Shown one piece after another: positions 15,772-22,299 of a stretch of DNA of 22,299 nt. Position numbers and translations under genes: made by a program. Origin of the DNA: JBLHKW01 sp047618565 (GTDB lineage: Bacteria; Planctomycetota; UBA1135; GCA-002686595); assembly GCA_047618565.1 (NCBI GenBank), contig JBLHKW010000084.1, forward strand, positions 1 to 22,299. Direction: 5' to 3'. Each line of letters opens with the position of its first letter. The stretch's first letter is position 1. The notes under the pieces were generated by a model, which was not told where the DNA came from, ran no database searches, and was given only the letters and a program-made list of their open reading frames with translations.

Positions 15772-16484
15772 GCTCGGTCATTCGCGTCGCGATCGTCGGT
15801 GCCGGGGGACGCATGGCGCGCTTCACCCGCGAGCTGCTGGCAGATCCCGTATGCGACCCGGGTTCAGGCGGCGCAGTCCTGGAGCTGGTGTGCGAGGTCG
15901 GCCGCGGCGACGACCTGGGCGCGATGCTGGCACGCGAGCGCGTCGACGTGGCCGTGGACTTCACCCACGCAGGCATGGGACTCGAGCACGGTCTGGCGCT
16001 GCTCGCTTGCGGTGTACGGCCATTGATCGGGACCAGTGGCGTCGACGTGGCCGAGACCGAGCGCCTGGATGCGCGCGCCAGGGAGCTCGAGCTGGGTGGC
16101 CTGGTGGTGCCGAATTTCAGTCGGGGCGTGTGGCTGCAGCAGAAGCTCGTGCTGCTGGCGGCGGCCCATCTGCCGGCGCTCGAGATCATCGAGGAGCACC
16201 ACGTGCGCAAGCGCGATGCGCCGTCGGGCACGGCGCTCGACACCGCCGAGCAGCTGGCTGCGGCCGGGCACGCGGGGCCGATTCCGATCCACTCGACCCG
16301 GCTGCCGGGAGTCCTCTCGAACCAGTCGGTGGTCTTTGGGGGTGAGGGCGAGGTGCTGCGCATCAGGCACGAGACCTACGGGCGCGAGGCGTTCGGTCCC
16401 GGGATCCGCGCTGGCCTCGCGTACGCCGCACAGGCCCACGGGGTCGTGCGCGGGATCGGTCACGCCTTCGAGCGCCCGGGCTAG
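15768..16484 (+). CDS. dapB: 4-hydroxy-tetrahydrodipicolinate reductase
   Basis: NAD(P)H-dependent step of the diaminopimelate/lysine pathway. The 238-residue protein has the N-terminal cofactor motif GAGGRM and the signature EEHHVRKRDAPSGTAL with His144, Lys148 and the Asp-Ala-Pro-Ser-Gly-Thr substrate loop. It is slightly short for the family (typically 240-270). The ATG overlaps the ddl stop by 4 nt, so translation is probably coupled. The stop codon sits in the centre of a 16-bp perfect palindrome. Confidence 0.95.
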   Translation: MSSVIRVAIVGAGGRMARFTRELLADPVCDPGSGGAVLELVCEVGRGDDLGAMLARERVDVAVDFTHAGMGLEHGLALLACGVRPLIGTSGVDVAETERLDARARELELGGLVVPNFSRGVWLQQKLVLLAAAHLPALEIIEEHHVRKRDAPSGTALDTAEQLAAAGHAGPIPIHSTRLPGVLSNQSVVFGGEGEVLRIRHETYGREAFGPGIRAGLAYAAQAHGVVRGIGHAFERPG

Positions 16485-16497
16485 CCCGGGGCCGCTC
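16470..16497 (+). terminator. Terminator-like hairpin spanning the dapB stop
   Basis: GAGCG-CCCGGGC-TA-GCCCGGG-GC-CGCTC forms a 7-bp plus 5-bp stem with a 2-nt bulge, centred on the dapB stop codon. It is followed by CCTTGCTTT. It probably ends the dapB transcript just before tRNA-Leu. Confidence 0.5.
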
Positions 16498-16499
16498 CC

Positions 16500-16527
16500 T
16501 TGCTTTCGCGGGGCAGTTGCCTACCCT
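16500..16527 (+). promoter_or_regulatory. Candidate tRNA-Leu promoter
   Basis: TTGCTT (16500-16505), 16 nt, TACCCT (16522-16527), followed by a GC-rich discriminator (GAGGCCCC), as often seen at stable-RNA promoters. The -10 match is only 3 of 6. Confidence 0.35.
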
Positions 16528-16538
16528 GAGGCCCCACT

Positions 16539-16625
16539 GCCAGGGTGGCGGAATCGGTAGACGCGATGGATTCAAAATCCATTTCCCGCAAGGGAGTAGG
16601 GGTTCAAGTCCCCTTCCTGGTACCA
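16539..16625 (+). tRNA. tRNA-Leu(CAA)
   Basis: A complete 87-nt class II tRNA with encoded CCA. The anticodon stem ATGGA/TCCAT (16566-16570/16578-16582) encloses the loop TTCAAAA with anticodon CAA (16573-16575), reading UUG. The T arm is AGGGG-TTCAAGT-CCCCT (16598-16614). The long variable arm has a TCCC-GCAA-GGGA hairpin. The discriminator base is A73, as required for leucine. The acceptor stem has G-U pairs at both ends (G1-U72, G7-U66). Confidence 0.96.
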
Positions 16626-16645
16626 GTGGATCTCGACGGGAACGG

Positions 16646-17320
16646 ATGAGTACAGCCCACCAGCCCACGCCCGACTCTGCTGCCGCCGCCGGTAAGGACG
16701 GCGAGGACGCTCGCGGGCTGCTGGCGCGCCACCTGTTGCCGACGCTCTTGCACGGCATCAACAACCACACGCAGTTCCTGACCGGACTGCACGCCGTCCT
16801 TTCGCTCACGGGCGGCGGACGCGTACTGCACGACCGCGCCGATGACCTGGCCCAGACCGCGCGGGACGTCGAGGACGCGGGCTGGTTGCTCGCGCTCGTT
16901 GCGTCCGGCAATGGCGCCAACCTGATGCTCGCCAGGCGTGAACCACGCGGGCTCGAGATCGTTGCGGTCTGTGTCGACGAAGCGTTGCGTCGGGTCGCGG
17001 CCGCACGTCCACTGGCCTGCGCTGAGCGCTCCTGGCCGAGGGTCGCTCCCGCCGCCCTCGACGGGTGGCAGTTGCCCTGGTGCCTCGGTTCGCTGCTGCT
17101 CGCGGCGGGCCTGGATGCGCCGGACGCGGAGTCCTTCGACTGGGCGTTGAGCCCGGTGGGGGAGGGCGCGCAGTTCGTGCTGCCCCGTAGCGCGCGTGTG
17201 GAGCAACTTGTCCCGCTGATCTCCGAGCTGCTCGACGGTGCGCAGGTCGGCGTCGAAGGTGAGCAGCTCAAGCTCGGTCTCCCGGCCGGATGGCTGCAGT
17301 TCGCGGGCCCTTGCGCGTGA
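16646..17320 (+). CDS. Degenerate histidine-kinase-like protein, unknown function
   Basis: A 224-residue cytoplasmic protein. The segment HLLPTLLHGINNHTQFLTGL (about 29-48) looks like the H-box of a histidine-kinase dimerisation domain (His36 followed by Asn). It continues into a second helix (about 62-85) and a region laid out like the start of a GHKL ATPase, but the N, G1 and G2 ATP-binding boxes are not visible. It may thus be a kinase-derived phosphotransfer or dimerisation protein that no longer binds ATP; this is inference. ATG 16646 is chosen because the longer upstream frame would run through tRNA-Leu. The stop overlaps the NifU-like gene start by 4 nt, so the two are probably coupled. 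Confidence 0.7.
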   Translation: MSTAHQPTPDSAAAAGKDGEDARGLLARHLLPTLLHGINNHTQFLTGLHAVLSLTGGGRVLHDRADDLAQTARDVEDAGWLLALVASGNGANLMLARREPRGLEIVAVCVDEALRRVAAARPLACAERSWPRVAPAALDGWQLPWCLGSLLLAAGLDAPDAESFDWALSPVGEGAQFVLPRSARVEQLVPLISELLDGAQVGVEGEQLKLGLPAGWLQFAGPCA

Positions 17321-17643
17321 GCTTGCTTGGATTGCTGGGATTGCTGAAGCGCTTCCTTGCGGGAGGTCCGGCGCGGAGATCCGAGCCCGAGGTGCCCGCC
17401 AGCGGCGATCCCGAGCGCATCGTGCAGGTTCAGGCCGTCCTGTCCGAGCTGCGCCCGATCTTCCTGGCCGATGGGGGAGACATGCGCCTGGTGTGCGTGG
17501 AAGACGATGGCATGGTCGTCGTACGCCTTGTCGGTGCTTGCCACGGGTGTAGCGTCAGCACGCTCACCCTGCAGGGTGCGCTGAAGCCGAAGCTGCGCGA
17601 GCGCTGCGAGTGGTTTCGCGGGCTGCGTACGCTCGACGGTTGA
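17317..17643 (+). CDS. NifU-type iron-sulfur scaffold domain protein
   Basis: A 108-residue protein whose residues about 33-95 match the NifU C-terminal (Nfu) domain: LRPIFLADGGDMRLV, then GACHGCSVSTLTLQGAL with the paired cysteines Cys75 and Cys78 that hold a bridging Fe-S cluster between monomers. The N-terminus is a short Leu-rich segment (LLGLLGLLKRFL), possibly an amphipathic helix. GTG 17317 overlaps the preceding stop (GTGA). ATG 17290 is an alternative adding 9 residues. The usual PS after the second Cys (CPSS) is replaced by SV. It probably delivers Fe-S clusters; no Suf/Isc genes are nearby. Confidence 0.88.
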   Translation: MSLLGLLGLLKRFLAGGPARRSEPEVPASGDPERIVQVQAVLSELRPIFLADGGDMRLVCVEDDGMVVVRLVGACHGCSVSTLTLQGALKPKLRERCEWFRGLRTLDG

Positions 17644-17668
17644 TCAGCGCAGGCACGCCGGGCGGGAA

Positions 17669-17695
17669 CGGGAGGAACGCCGGGCGTCCCTCCCG
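17669..17695. terminator. Hairpin between convergent genes
   Basis: CGGGAGG/CCTCCCG (17669-17675/17689-17695) with an inner ACG/CGT extension lies between the NifU-like gene and the minus-strand secreted-protein gene. It is a plausible bidirectional terminator, but neither side has a T-tract. Confidence 0.4.
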
Positions 17696-17703
17696 CGTGA
17701 CGA

Positions 17704-19002
17704 TCAGTTGAGTACGTAGCTGGACGTGCCCACGGTCTGGCCGTTCGCGCCCCGGATCAGGGCCTGGAACACGAGGCTACCGTGCAGGGAGCCCGGGTCG
17801 TTGTAGGTGAAGACTGCCGTGCCCTGGCTGTCGGCGACGACCGCCGGACGGATCGGGCGCGAGCGGTCCAGGGGCAACGCGCTGTGGTACGGGAAGCCGA
17901 AGGAACCGAAGACGAACTCGGCCGGGTTCAGGAAGGCCGTGGTGTTGTAGAAGACGAGCACGCGCGTGTTCGGGTGTGCGCCGGTGATCGTCAGGGTCTT
18001 GGCGGCGGCGCCGGAGGTCGGGCCGGTCAGGGTCGCGACTGCGCGAACCGGAACGGTGGTGCGGCGTTCGCCGAAGGAGAAGAAGTCAGTGACCGTGTAG
18101 CGCACGCTGCAGTTGGCCGGCTGGAAGGCCTGCAGGCTACCGCTGCCGCCAGCGTCACGGATCTCGACGTTGCCGAGGAAGCTGCCCGCGCCTGCGCTGG
18201 CGACCGTCCCGAGCTCCGTGCCCGACGAGTCGAACAGGCGCAGCGCCTGGAACTCGGTGACGAGCAGGTTTCCGGTGACCGGGTCGATGTTCAGGCCCGA
18301 CGCGCTGCTGAGGCCCGTGACGAAGAGGTTCGAGTTGCCCTCGGTCAGCAAGACGCCGCTCTGCGCCAGAAAGGCGCTCCAGGTGATGACGCTCTTGTCA
18401 TGACCGCTGCGCTGTGTCGCGTAGAACAGCGTGCCATCGCTTGCCATGGCCAGGGGACCCGAGAATCCAGCCACGCGGCCGCGCAGGGTGGTCGTGCCGT
18501 CGTTGACGTTGACGAGGTAGATGCGGTTACGGCCGAACGTGGCCGTGCCGCTCGCGCTGACGAAGACGAAGTTCGGATCCGTGGCGAAGACCGCGTCGTA
18601 GTTGAACGGGATGCTGGTCAGGGGCGTGAATCCGCCCGCGGCCAGGTCGACACGGAAGATCTCGCCGTTGCAGCTCTCGCCGACGACGGCGAAGCTCTCG
18701 GTCGGATCGACGCTGATGAAGCTCGGGAACACGGGGCCCGCGAGGGATCCAAGCGTGCTGAGCAGGGAGCCGTCACTGGCAAGCATCTGGACGTCCTCGC
18801 CGGTGAACCGGACGATGCGTCCATCGTCGAGAGTGGCCTCGATGGCGAGCGCCGAGGCTCCCACGAAGCCGCACGCGTCACTTGCGAAGGGCAGGGTACG
18901 GCTGTCGACCTGGGCGAAGCCCACGGTCGGCGTATCGGACTGGGCGAGGCTGATCGAGGTCAGCGTCAGGGCGGCGACGAGGCCGGCGAATCGAAACTGC
19001 AT
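17704..19002 (-). CDS. Secreted, probably beta-propeller protein under B12 riboswitch; unknown function
   Basis: A 432-residue protein with a Sec signal peptide (MQFRFAGLVAALTLTSISLA, cleavage expected after Ala20 before QS). There is no lipobox cysteine, so it is not a lipoprotein. Residues about 30-300 are beta-rich and repetitive in the manner of NHL/PQQ-type propellers, with strand-turn units such as LAMASDGTLFYAT and LNIDPVTGNLLVTEF. Residues about 320-432 look like a separate beta-sandwich domain, ending TVGTSSYVLN. Three cysteines are visible (DACG, ESCNGE, PANCS). The start is ATG 19002, with AAGGA 11 nt upstream inside a hairpin. An upstream in-frame ATG (19056) would lie within the riboswitch leader. 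The cobalamin riboswitch upstream suggests a role in B12 capture, or a B12-replaceable function; this is inference. No catalytic motif is seen. Confidence 0.85.
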   Translation of the reverse strand: MQFRFAGLVAALTLTSISLAQSDTPTVGFAQVDSRTLPFASDACGFVGASALAIEATLDDGRIVRFTGEDVQMLASDGSLLSTLGSLAGPVFPSFISVDPTESFAVVGESCNGEIFRVDLAAGGFTPLTSIPFNYDAVFATDPNFVFVSASGTATFGRNRIYLVNVNDGTTTLRGRVAGFSGPLAMASDGTLFYATQRSGHDKSVITWSAFLAQSGVLLTEGNSNLFVTGLSSASGLNIDPVTGNLLVTEFQALRLFDSSGTELGTVASAGAGSFLGNVEIRDAGGSGSLQAFQPANCSVRYTVTDFFSFGERRTTVPVRAVATLTGPTSGAAAKTLTITGAHPNTRVLVFYNTTAFLNPAEFVFGSFGFPYHSALPLDRSRPIRPAVVADSQGTAVFTYNDPGSLHGSLVFQALIRGANGQTVGTSSYVLN

Positions 19003-19013
19003 GGTGGAGAATT

Positions 19014-19032
19014 CCTTTGTTTTCCGCAAAGG
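19014..19032 (-). promoter_or_regulatory. Hairpin occluding the ribosome-binding site
   Basis: On the minus strand, CCTTTG-CGGAAAA-CAAAGG is a perfect 6-bp stem whose 3' arm contains the AAGGA ribosome-binding site of the secreted-protein gene. It lies 11 nt before the ATG. It is the likely translational expression platform of the riboswitch. A second hairpin (CACGGG/CCCGTG with inner GGAC/GTCC, 19054-19083) stands between the aptamer and it. Confidence 0.6.
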
Positions 19033-19109
19033 CCGCCCGGGATCACCATGCTGCACGGGAGCGGACGAGAGTCCTTACCCGTGGAAGCGCACACCTGAAC
19101 CCGAGGTCG

Positions 19110-19312
19110 GCTGTCCAAACGAGCACACCGGATGTCCTGACTTGTCACGTGGAGAGCGCCACGGCCTTCCCAGGACGATTCCCAGTGGCCTGAGGACCTT
19201 GCGGTGCCTCGATGTGGCTCTCCCGTGCGACTTACAGTGGCGGGACCGTGCAGGAATCACACCTGCTTCCCCGAAAGTGCTCGCGAAGAGAAACTGAATT
19301 GGTAAGCACCGA
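19110..19312 (-). promoter_or_regulatory. Cobalamin (B12) riboswitch aptamer
   Basis: Read on the minus strand, the conserved blocks of the cobalamin riboswitch appear in order: GTGCT...AGCAC helix (19309-19305/19281-19277); GGGAAGCAGGTG (19271-19260); CCCGCCACTGT (19244-19234, the B12-box core); GCCACTG (19189-19183) and GGGAAGGC (19171-19164) of the P6 region; and AGTCAGGA (19142-19135). The ends are approximate. The aptamer fills most of the 351-nt gap between the CvpA-type gene and the secreted-protein gene and points at the latter, about 110 nt from its ATG. Binding of adenosyl- or hydroxocobalamin would be expected to lower expression. Confidence 0.93.
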
Positions 19313-19341
19313 ACCCTAGTTGGGGTGCGCCTACCTGTCAA
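19313..19341 (-). promoter_or_regulatory. Promoter for the riboswitch transcript
   Basis: On the minus strand, TTGACA (19341-19336, perfect) and TAGGGT (19318-19313, 3 of 6) are spaced 17 nt apart. The predicted start near 19306 falls at the 5' edge of the aptamer, which fits well. Confidence 0.6.
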
Positions 19342-19353
19342 GCCGGAGCGCGT

Positions 19354-19950
19354 CTACTCGCCGGCCGGCGCTTCAGGGTCCGTCTCCGCAGCGCCAGTGG
19401 TACCCAGATAGGGGAGCAGCCGTTCGGCCGCCTGGGCGTCCATCAGGACGTGCGCCTTGCGCGACAGGGTGTCCAGGAGGTACGCGCTGCGGGTTCCCGC
19501 AAGGGTCTCCGTCGCCCACTCCTGGGTCGCGAAGCCTGTCAGGGCCACCAGGAATGCCGAATGCAACACCGCACCGGTCAGGACGCCCGCGAGCGCGCCG
19601 CCCACCCGGTCGACCAGGCCAAGCTGCATCGCGTTGAGTGCGCGCTTGCCGATGATCCCGAACAGGCTGGTGATCACGAGCCCACCCAGGAACAGGGAGA
19701 GCCAGGCGATCCCGTGGCTCATCTCGGGTGTGAACTCGAAGGTCGACTCGACCGTCGGGCTGAAGCGTGGGCTCAGGCCGCGCGCCAGGGCCACCGAGGC
19801 GACGACACCTCCGAGTCGGATGACCTGCCACCAGAGGCCGCGCCAGATACCAAGGAACAGAAACAGGCCCGCCAATCCCAGGCCGACCATGTCGATCCAG
19901 GGCAATGCGGCGAGGGCGTCGAGGGGGGTGGATTCAGTCGAACCTTGCAT
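19354..19950 (-). CDS. CvpA-family inner-membrane protein
   Basis: A 198-residue membrane protein with about four hydrophobic segments (roughly 20-38, 43-58, 82-102, 117-140). The CvpA/colicin V production family features are the N-terminal WIDMVGLGLAGLFLFLGIWRGLWWQ-type helix pair and the DRVGGALAGVLTGAVL segment. The C-terminus is hydrophilic and acidic, ending in EAPAGE. CvpA proteins affect envelope homeostasis and purine/colicin V phenotypes in enterobacteria, but their molecular role is unclear. There is no obvious Shine-Dalgarno sequence at ATG 19950. It is divergent from the 582-codon gene, and its stop lies 13 nt from the riboswitch promoter. Confidence 0.82.
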   Translation of the reverse strand: MQGSTESTPLDALAALPWIDMVGLGLAGLFLFLGIWRGLWWQVIRLGGVVASVALARGLSPRFSPTVESTFEFTPEMSHGIAWLSLFLGGLVITSLFGIIGKRALNAMQLGLVDRVGGALAGVLTGAVLHSAFLVALTGFATQEWATETLAGTRSAYLLDTLSRKAHVLMDAQAAERLLPYLGTTGAAETDPEAPAGE

Positions 19951-20047
19951 GGGCGGTGTCAGGGGACCTCAGGGGTGAATCGACTTCGAATCTACGCCCC
20001 AATGGCGCTTTTAACCCCGTGGAAAAGACGGAAATCCCACCGAGCCC

Positions 20048-21796
20048 ATGCGCACGCGTTCCGTTGGTACAATGAACATGAATACCATGGACATCACAGA
20101 CCTGATCGAAGAGGGGCTGCAGCGTTTCTCGCGCCTGGTGCTCGAGGACGACTTGCTGCGCGCGGAGTTTGAAGCGAGCGTGGGGGAGTTCTTCGGGGGA
20201 CCCTTGCCTGCGGGCGACACACGCCAGACGGTTCTCGCGGCGCGCCGCCACATCGAGTGGTTCGTGCTCGAGCGTCACAGCGCGGCCCTGCGCAAGACCC
20301 CGGTCGAGGGTCTGCTCCGGCGCTGGCACGATTCCGTGCCCAAGCCAGTGAGCGAGCTGGCCGAGGGCTTCTTCGGTTCGTTCACCGGCGTCTTCAAGGT
20401 GACCTCCCTGGCTGAAGGTGGGGGTGGATGGTTGCGCGATCTGGCGGGCTACGGCGAGCATCCGGTGCGCCAGTTTCCGTCGAACGACACGGTCAGCGAG
20501 GGCGACCTGGTCGTCGGTCGCCTGTACCCGATCGAGGGCGAGGCCTGCTGCCTTTCGAGTGCCGTGCGCATCCTGCGCGGACTGGGGCTGGTGGCCGCTA
20601 TCGAGGCCGATCTCGAGCGCACGCGTATCGCACACGGCGGCAGTCGCGTGCTGCACGTCTCGCAGCGCGAGCTCGAGGCCATGTTCTGGACTCCGAAGCT
20701 GGATGGCGCGCAGGAAACCGCGAGCCCGGCACCGGAAGCCGGTCCGTCCGACGAGGAGGTGCTCGCGGCAACGCGCCGGTGGTTGGCGAATGCGGGCCTC
20801 ATCCAAGATGAGGTCGACTCCGTGTTTCGTCGCCTCAAGGAGCAGCCCTGCGATCTGTCGCAACTTGCCCATGGTGGGGCGGACGAGCTGGGTGCGATCC
20901 TCGATGAGATGGCCTTCTCCTCCGGGATCGATCTGGCCGAGGCGCGCAGGGTGTTGACCCAGGCGTGGCAGGTGCTGTCCGCGCCTGCCTTACCGATCAA
21001 ACCGGAGGCGCCCGAGCCGGTTCGCGAGGATGCTGCGGATCCGGAGCCGCCCGACGGCGCCCGCGGTGCGGTCGCCGTCTTCGACAATGGGCGTCGCGCC
21101 GGGCAGAATCTCGACGAGTTGTTCGGTGCCCTCGAGCGCGATCTGGATCTCGACGAAGACTCCGACGACGAGGAGGATACGCCGGCACCGGATTTTCCCG
21201 GGGTCGTGGGCGCGATGGTCGAGGAGTTCCTCTGGGAGACCCGTACCGTGGGCGGAGACGAGGCGCTGGCCGAGCGTTATACGGTACTGCGCTGTCTCGG
21301 TCGCTTCGGCGAGGGCATCGGCGTGTTCGAGGAGCTCTCGGCGGCAGATCTCCTGCGCTTCACGGCATTCTGGCTGGCGGAGCGCGATGAGCTCGAGGAT
21401 GGAGCCGAGGCGCGCGACCTGATCGACGCCCTGGAGGCTTTCTGTCTGTGGGCCGAATCCGCACACGAGATGACCTTGAAGGCTGACTTCGGCGAGACGC
21501 TGGCCAAGTTGCGCCTCTCCTTGCCGCGCATCACGGACGCCAACAAGAAGCTCGGCGAGCAGGCCCTGGCGGAGGACGACGATACCGGCGAGCTGTACGA
21601 GATCGTCGCTGCGCAGGGTGCCTCGGGCTGGAAGCTGCTCGACCGGCGTGGCCGGGAACATACGGCGTCGGCGCCGGTGGATCTCTCGCCGCTGTTGCAG
21701 TCGGGCGATCGTCTGCGCGCGCGCATCGAGCTCGACGGGCAGGCGGTGGTCTACAAGCTCTATCCGCCGGAGGCCGGCGGCCTCCTGACGAGCTGA
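20048..21796 (+). CDS. Large acidic protein of unknown function
   Basis: I do not recognise a family. The 582-residue protein has no signal peptide or membrane segment, so it is probably cytoplasmic. Residues about 10-230 are a mixed region. About 240-315 is helical, with a Pro/Glu linker to about 345. About 360-385 is strongly acidic (DLDLDEDSDDEEDTPAPDF). About 395-510 is a second helical block, and the last 60 residues look like a small beta-domain (TGELYEIVAAQGASGWKLLDRRGR). The tripartite layout with acidic linker suggests a scaffold or interaction protein; this is inference. In-frame ATGs at 20048, 20072, 20078 and 20087 all lack a good ribosome-binding site, so the start is uncertain. 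It is convergent with the next gene. Confidence 0.75.
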   Translation: MRTRSVGTMNMNTMDITDLIEEGLQRFSRLVLEDDLLRAEFEASVGEFFGGPLPAGDTRQTVLAARRHIEWFVLERHSAALRKTPVEGLLRRWHDSVPKPVSELAEGFFGSFTGVFKVTSLAEGGGGWLRDLAGYGEHPVRQFPSNDTVSEGDLVVGRLYPIEGEACCLSSAVRILRGLGLVAAIEADLERTRIAHGGSRVLHVSQRELEAMFWTPKLDGAQETASPAPEAGPSDEEVLAATRRWLANAGLIQDEVDSVFRRLKEQPCDLSQLAHGGADELGAILDEMAFSSGIDLAEARRVLTQAWQVLSAPALPIKPEAPEPVREDAADPEPPDGARGAVAVFDNGRRAGQNLDELFGALERDLDLDEDSDDEEDTPAPDFPGVVGAMVEEFLWETRTVGGDEALAERYTVLRCLGRFGEGIGVFEELSAADLLRFTAFWLAERDELEDGAEARDLIDALEAFCLWAESAHEMTLKADFGETLAKLRLSLPRITDANKKLGEQALAEDDDTGELYEIVAAQGASGWKLLDRRGREHTASAPVDLSPLLQSGDRLRARIELDGQAVVYKLYPPEAGGLLTS

Positions 21797-21807
21797 TCCG
21801 CGATCAG
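21793..21807. repeat. Inverted repeat spanning two convergent stop codons
   Basis: CTGATC-CGC-GATCAG is symmetric about the 7-nt gap and contains the TGA stops of both convergent genes. The stem is too short and lacks a T-tract, so it is at best a weak terminator. Confidence 0.5.
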
Positions 21808-22299
21808 TCCGACCAGCCGACCGGGATCTGAATCTCGGCGATCAGGTCGGCGTCGTTGGTTCCGTCGGGGCGCACCAGGTAGATCTCGCGTATCGGTCCG
21901 CGTTCGCTCCAGTTCATGCCGTCCATGAATGAGTACAGGCCGTGGTAGGCGCGCGGCAGGTCGGAGTAGCGTCCACCGACGAAGGCGTAGGCGACCGTCT
22001 TGCTGGGCAGAATGTCGGTCTTGAGGGGAGCGCGCGGTGCGACCCGGCGATCCACTGGCAGGCAGGCGCGCGAACGCAGCTGGGCCACGGCAACCTTGCC
22101 CGGGTCGTCGTAGAACAGTCCGAACGGTGCGCCCGACGGTTGCATGCCCTGGGCTTCCATCTCCTGCGCGAGCTGCGCGAGCTGCGCGAGTACACGGCCC
22201 GTCCCGGTGTAGCTGCCCGTGAGGTCGATGTAGATGTAGGGCTGGTCGATGCGTTGCTTCCAGTTGGCCTCGATCGTGCCGTAGGGCGGCTGCGCCACG
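21804..22299 (-). CDS. GyrI-like/effector-binding domain protein (partial, 5' end off window)
   Basis: At least 165 codons of a protein running off the right edge. The visible part resembles the GyrI-like or AraC-effector-binding (SOUL/GyrI) fold: an N-terminal strand region (YIYIDLTGSYTG), a helix (LAQLAQLAQEMEAQ), PFGLFYDDPGK, a middle strand block (VAYAFVGGRYSDLPRAYHGL), and the C-terminal signature GPIREIYLV...AEIQIPV. These domains bind small hydrophobic or cationic ligands; stand-alone copies also act as hydrolases or toxin inhibitors. A GTG at 22298 is in frame but is probably internal, and a signal peptide or DNA-binding domain could lie outside the window. Confidence 0.75.
   Translation of the reverse strand, partial: VAQPPYGTIEANWKQRIDQPYIYIDLTGSYTGTGRVLAQLAQLAQEMEAQGMQPSGAPFGLFYDDPGKVAVAQLRSRACLPVDRRVAPRAPLKTDILPSKTVAYAFVGGRYSDLPRAYHGLYSFMDGMNWSERGPIREIYLVRPDGTNDADLIAEIQIPVGWSD

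Noticed and set aside
16517..16645. Upstream extension of the kinase-like gene
   Set aside because: It would run through tRNA-Leu; ATG 16646 is the first start after the tRNA.
17782..19098. + strand open frame of 438 codons opposite the secreted protein
   Set aside because: The minus-strand frame has a signal peptide, RBS and riboswitch; the + frame has low-complexity Arg/Gly/Glu translation.

Overview
The window is GC-rich, densely coded bacterial chromosome, mostly housekeeping genes. The mix suggests a Planctomycetota-like bacterium: a eukaryote-type UDP-sugar pyrophosphorylase, a secreted propeller-like protein with a C-terminal beta domain, several proteins of no recognised family, and a bacterial peptidoglycan and fatty-acid gene set. 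This placement is an inference from gene content; no rRNA is present to settle it.

Layout. (1) 106-1209 (-) encodes a membrane-anchored SGNH/GDSL hydrolase, divergent from recA (1487-2665, +). recA ends at a strong hairpin and is followed by alaS (2793-5501) with no recX between them. (2) 5725-11710 (+) is a fatty-acid cluster: rpmF, plsX, fabH, fabD, fabG, acpP, fabF. Good promoter candidates lie before rpmF and before fabG, and a textbook intrinsic terminator or attenuator lies between fabG and acpP. (3) 11859-12197 is a small helical protein of unknown function with a probable non-ATG start. (4) 12265-16484 (+) holds a zinc alcohol dehydrogenase-like gene, then three tightly coupled genes (4-nt start/stop overlaps): a UAP1-like UDP-sugar pyrophosphorylase, ddl and dapB. 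All three can feed peptidoglycan precursors. (5) tRNA-Leu(CAA) at 16539-16625 is followed by a degenerate histidine-kinase-like protein and an overlapping NifU-type Fe-S scaffold gene.

(6) The most notable region is 17704-19341 (-). A promoter-like element, a clear cobalamin (B12) riboswitch aptamer and a hairpin occluding the ribosome-binding site precede a secreted, repeat-rich (probably beta-propeller) protein of unknown function. This resembles in outline the B12-capturing propeller BtuG of Bacteroidetes, though the protein is not a lipoprotein and homology is not claimed.

(7) 19354-19950 (-) is a CvpA-family membrane protein, divergent from a 582-codon acidic protein of unknown function (20048-21796, +). 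That gene converges with a GyrI-like effector-binding-domain gene truncated by the right edge.
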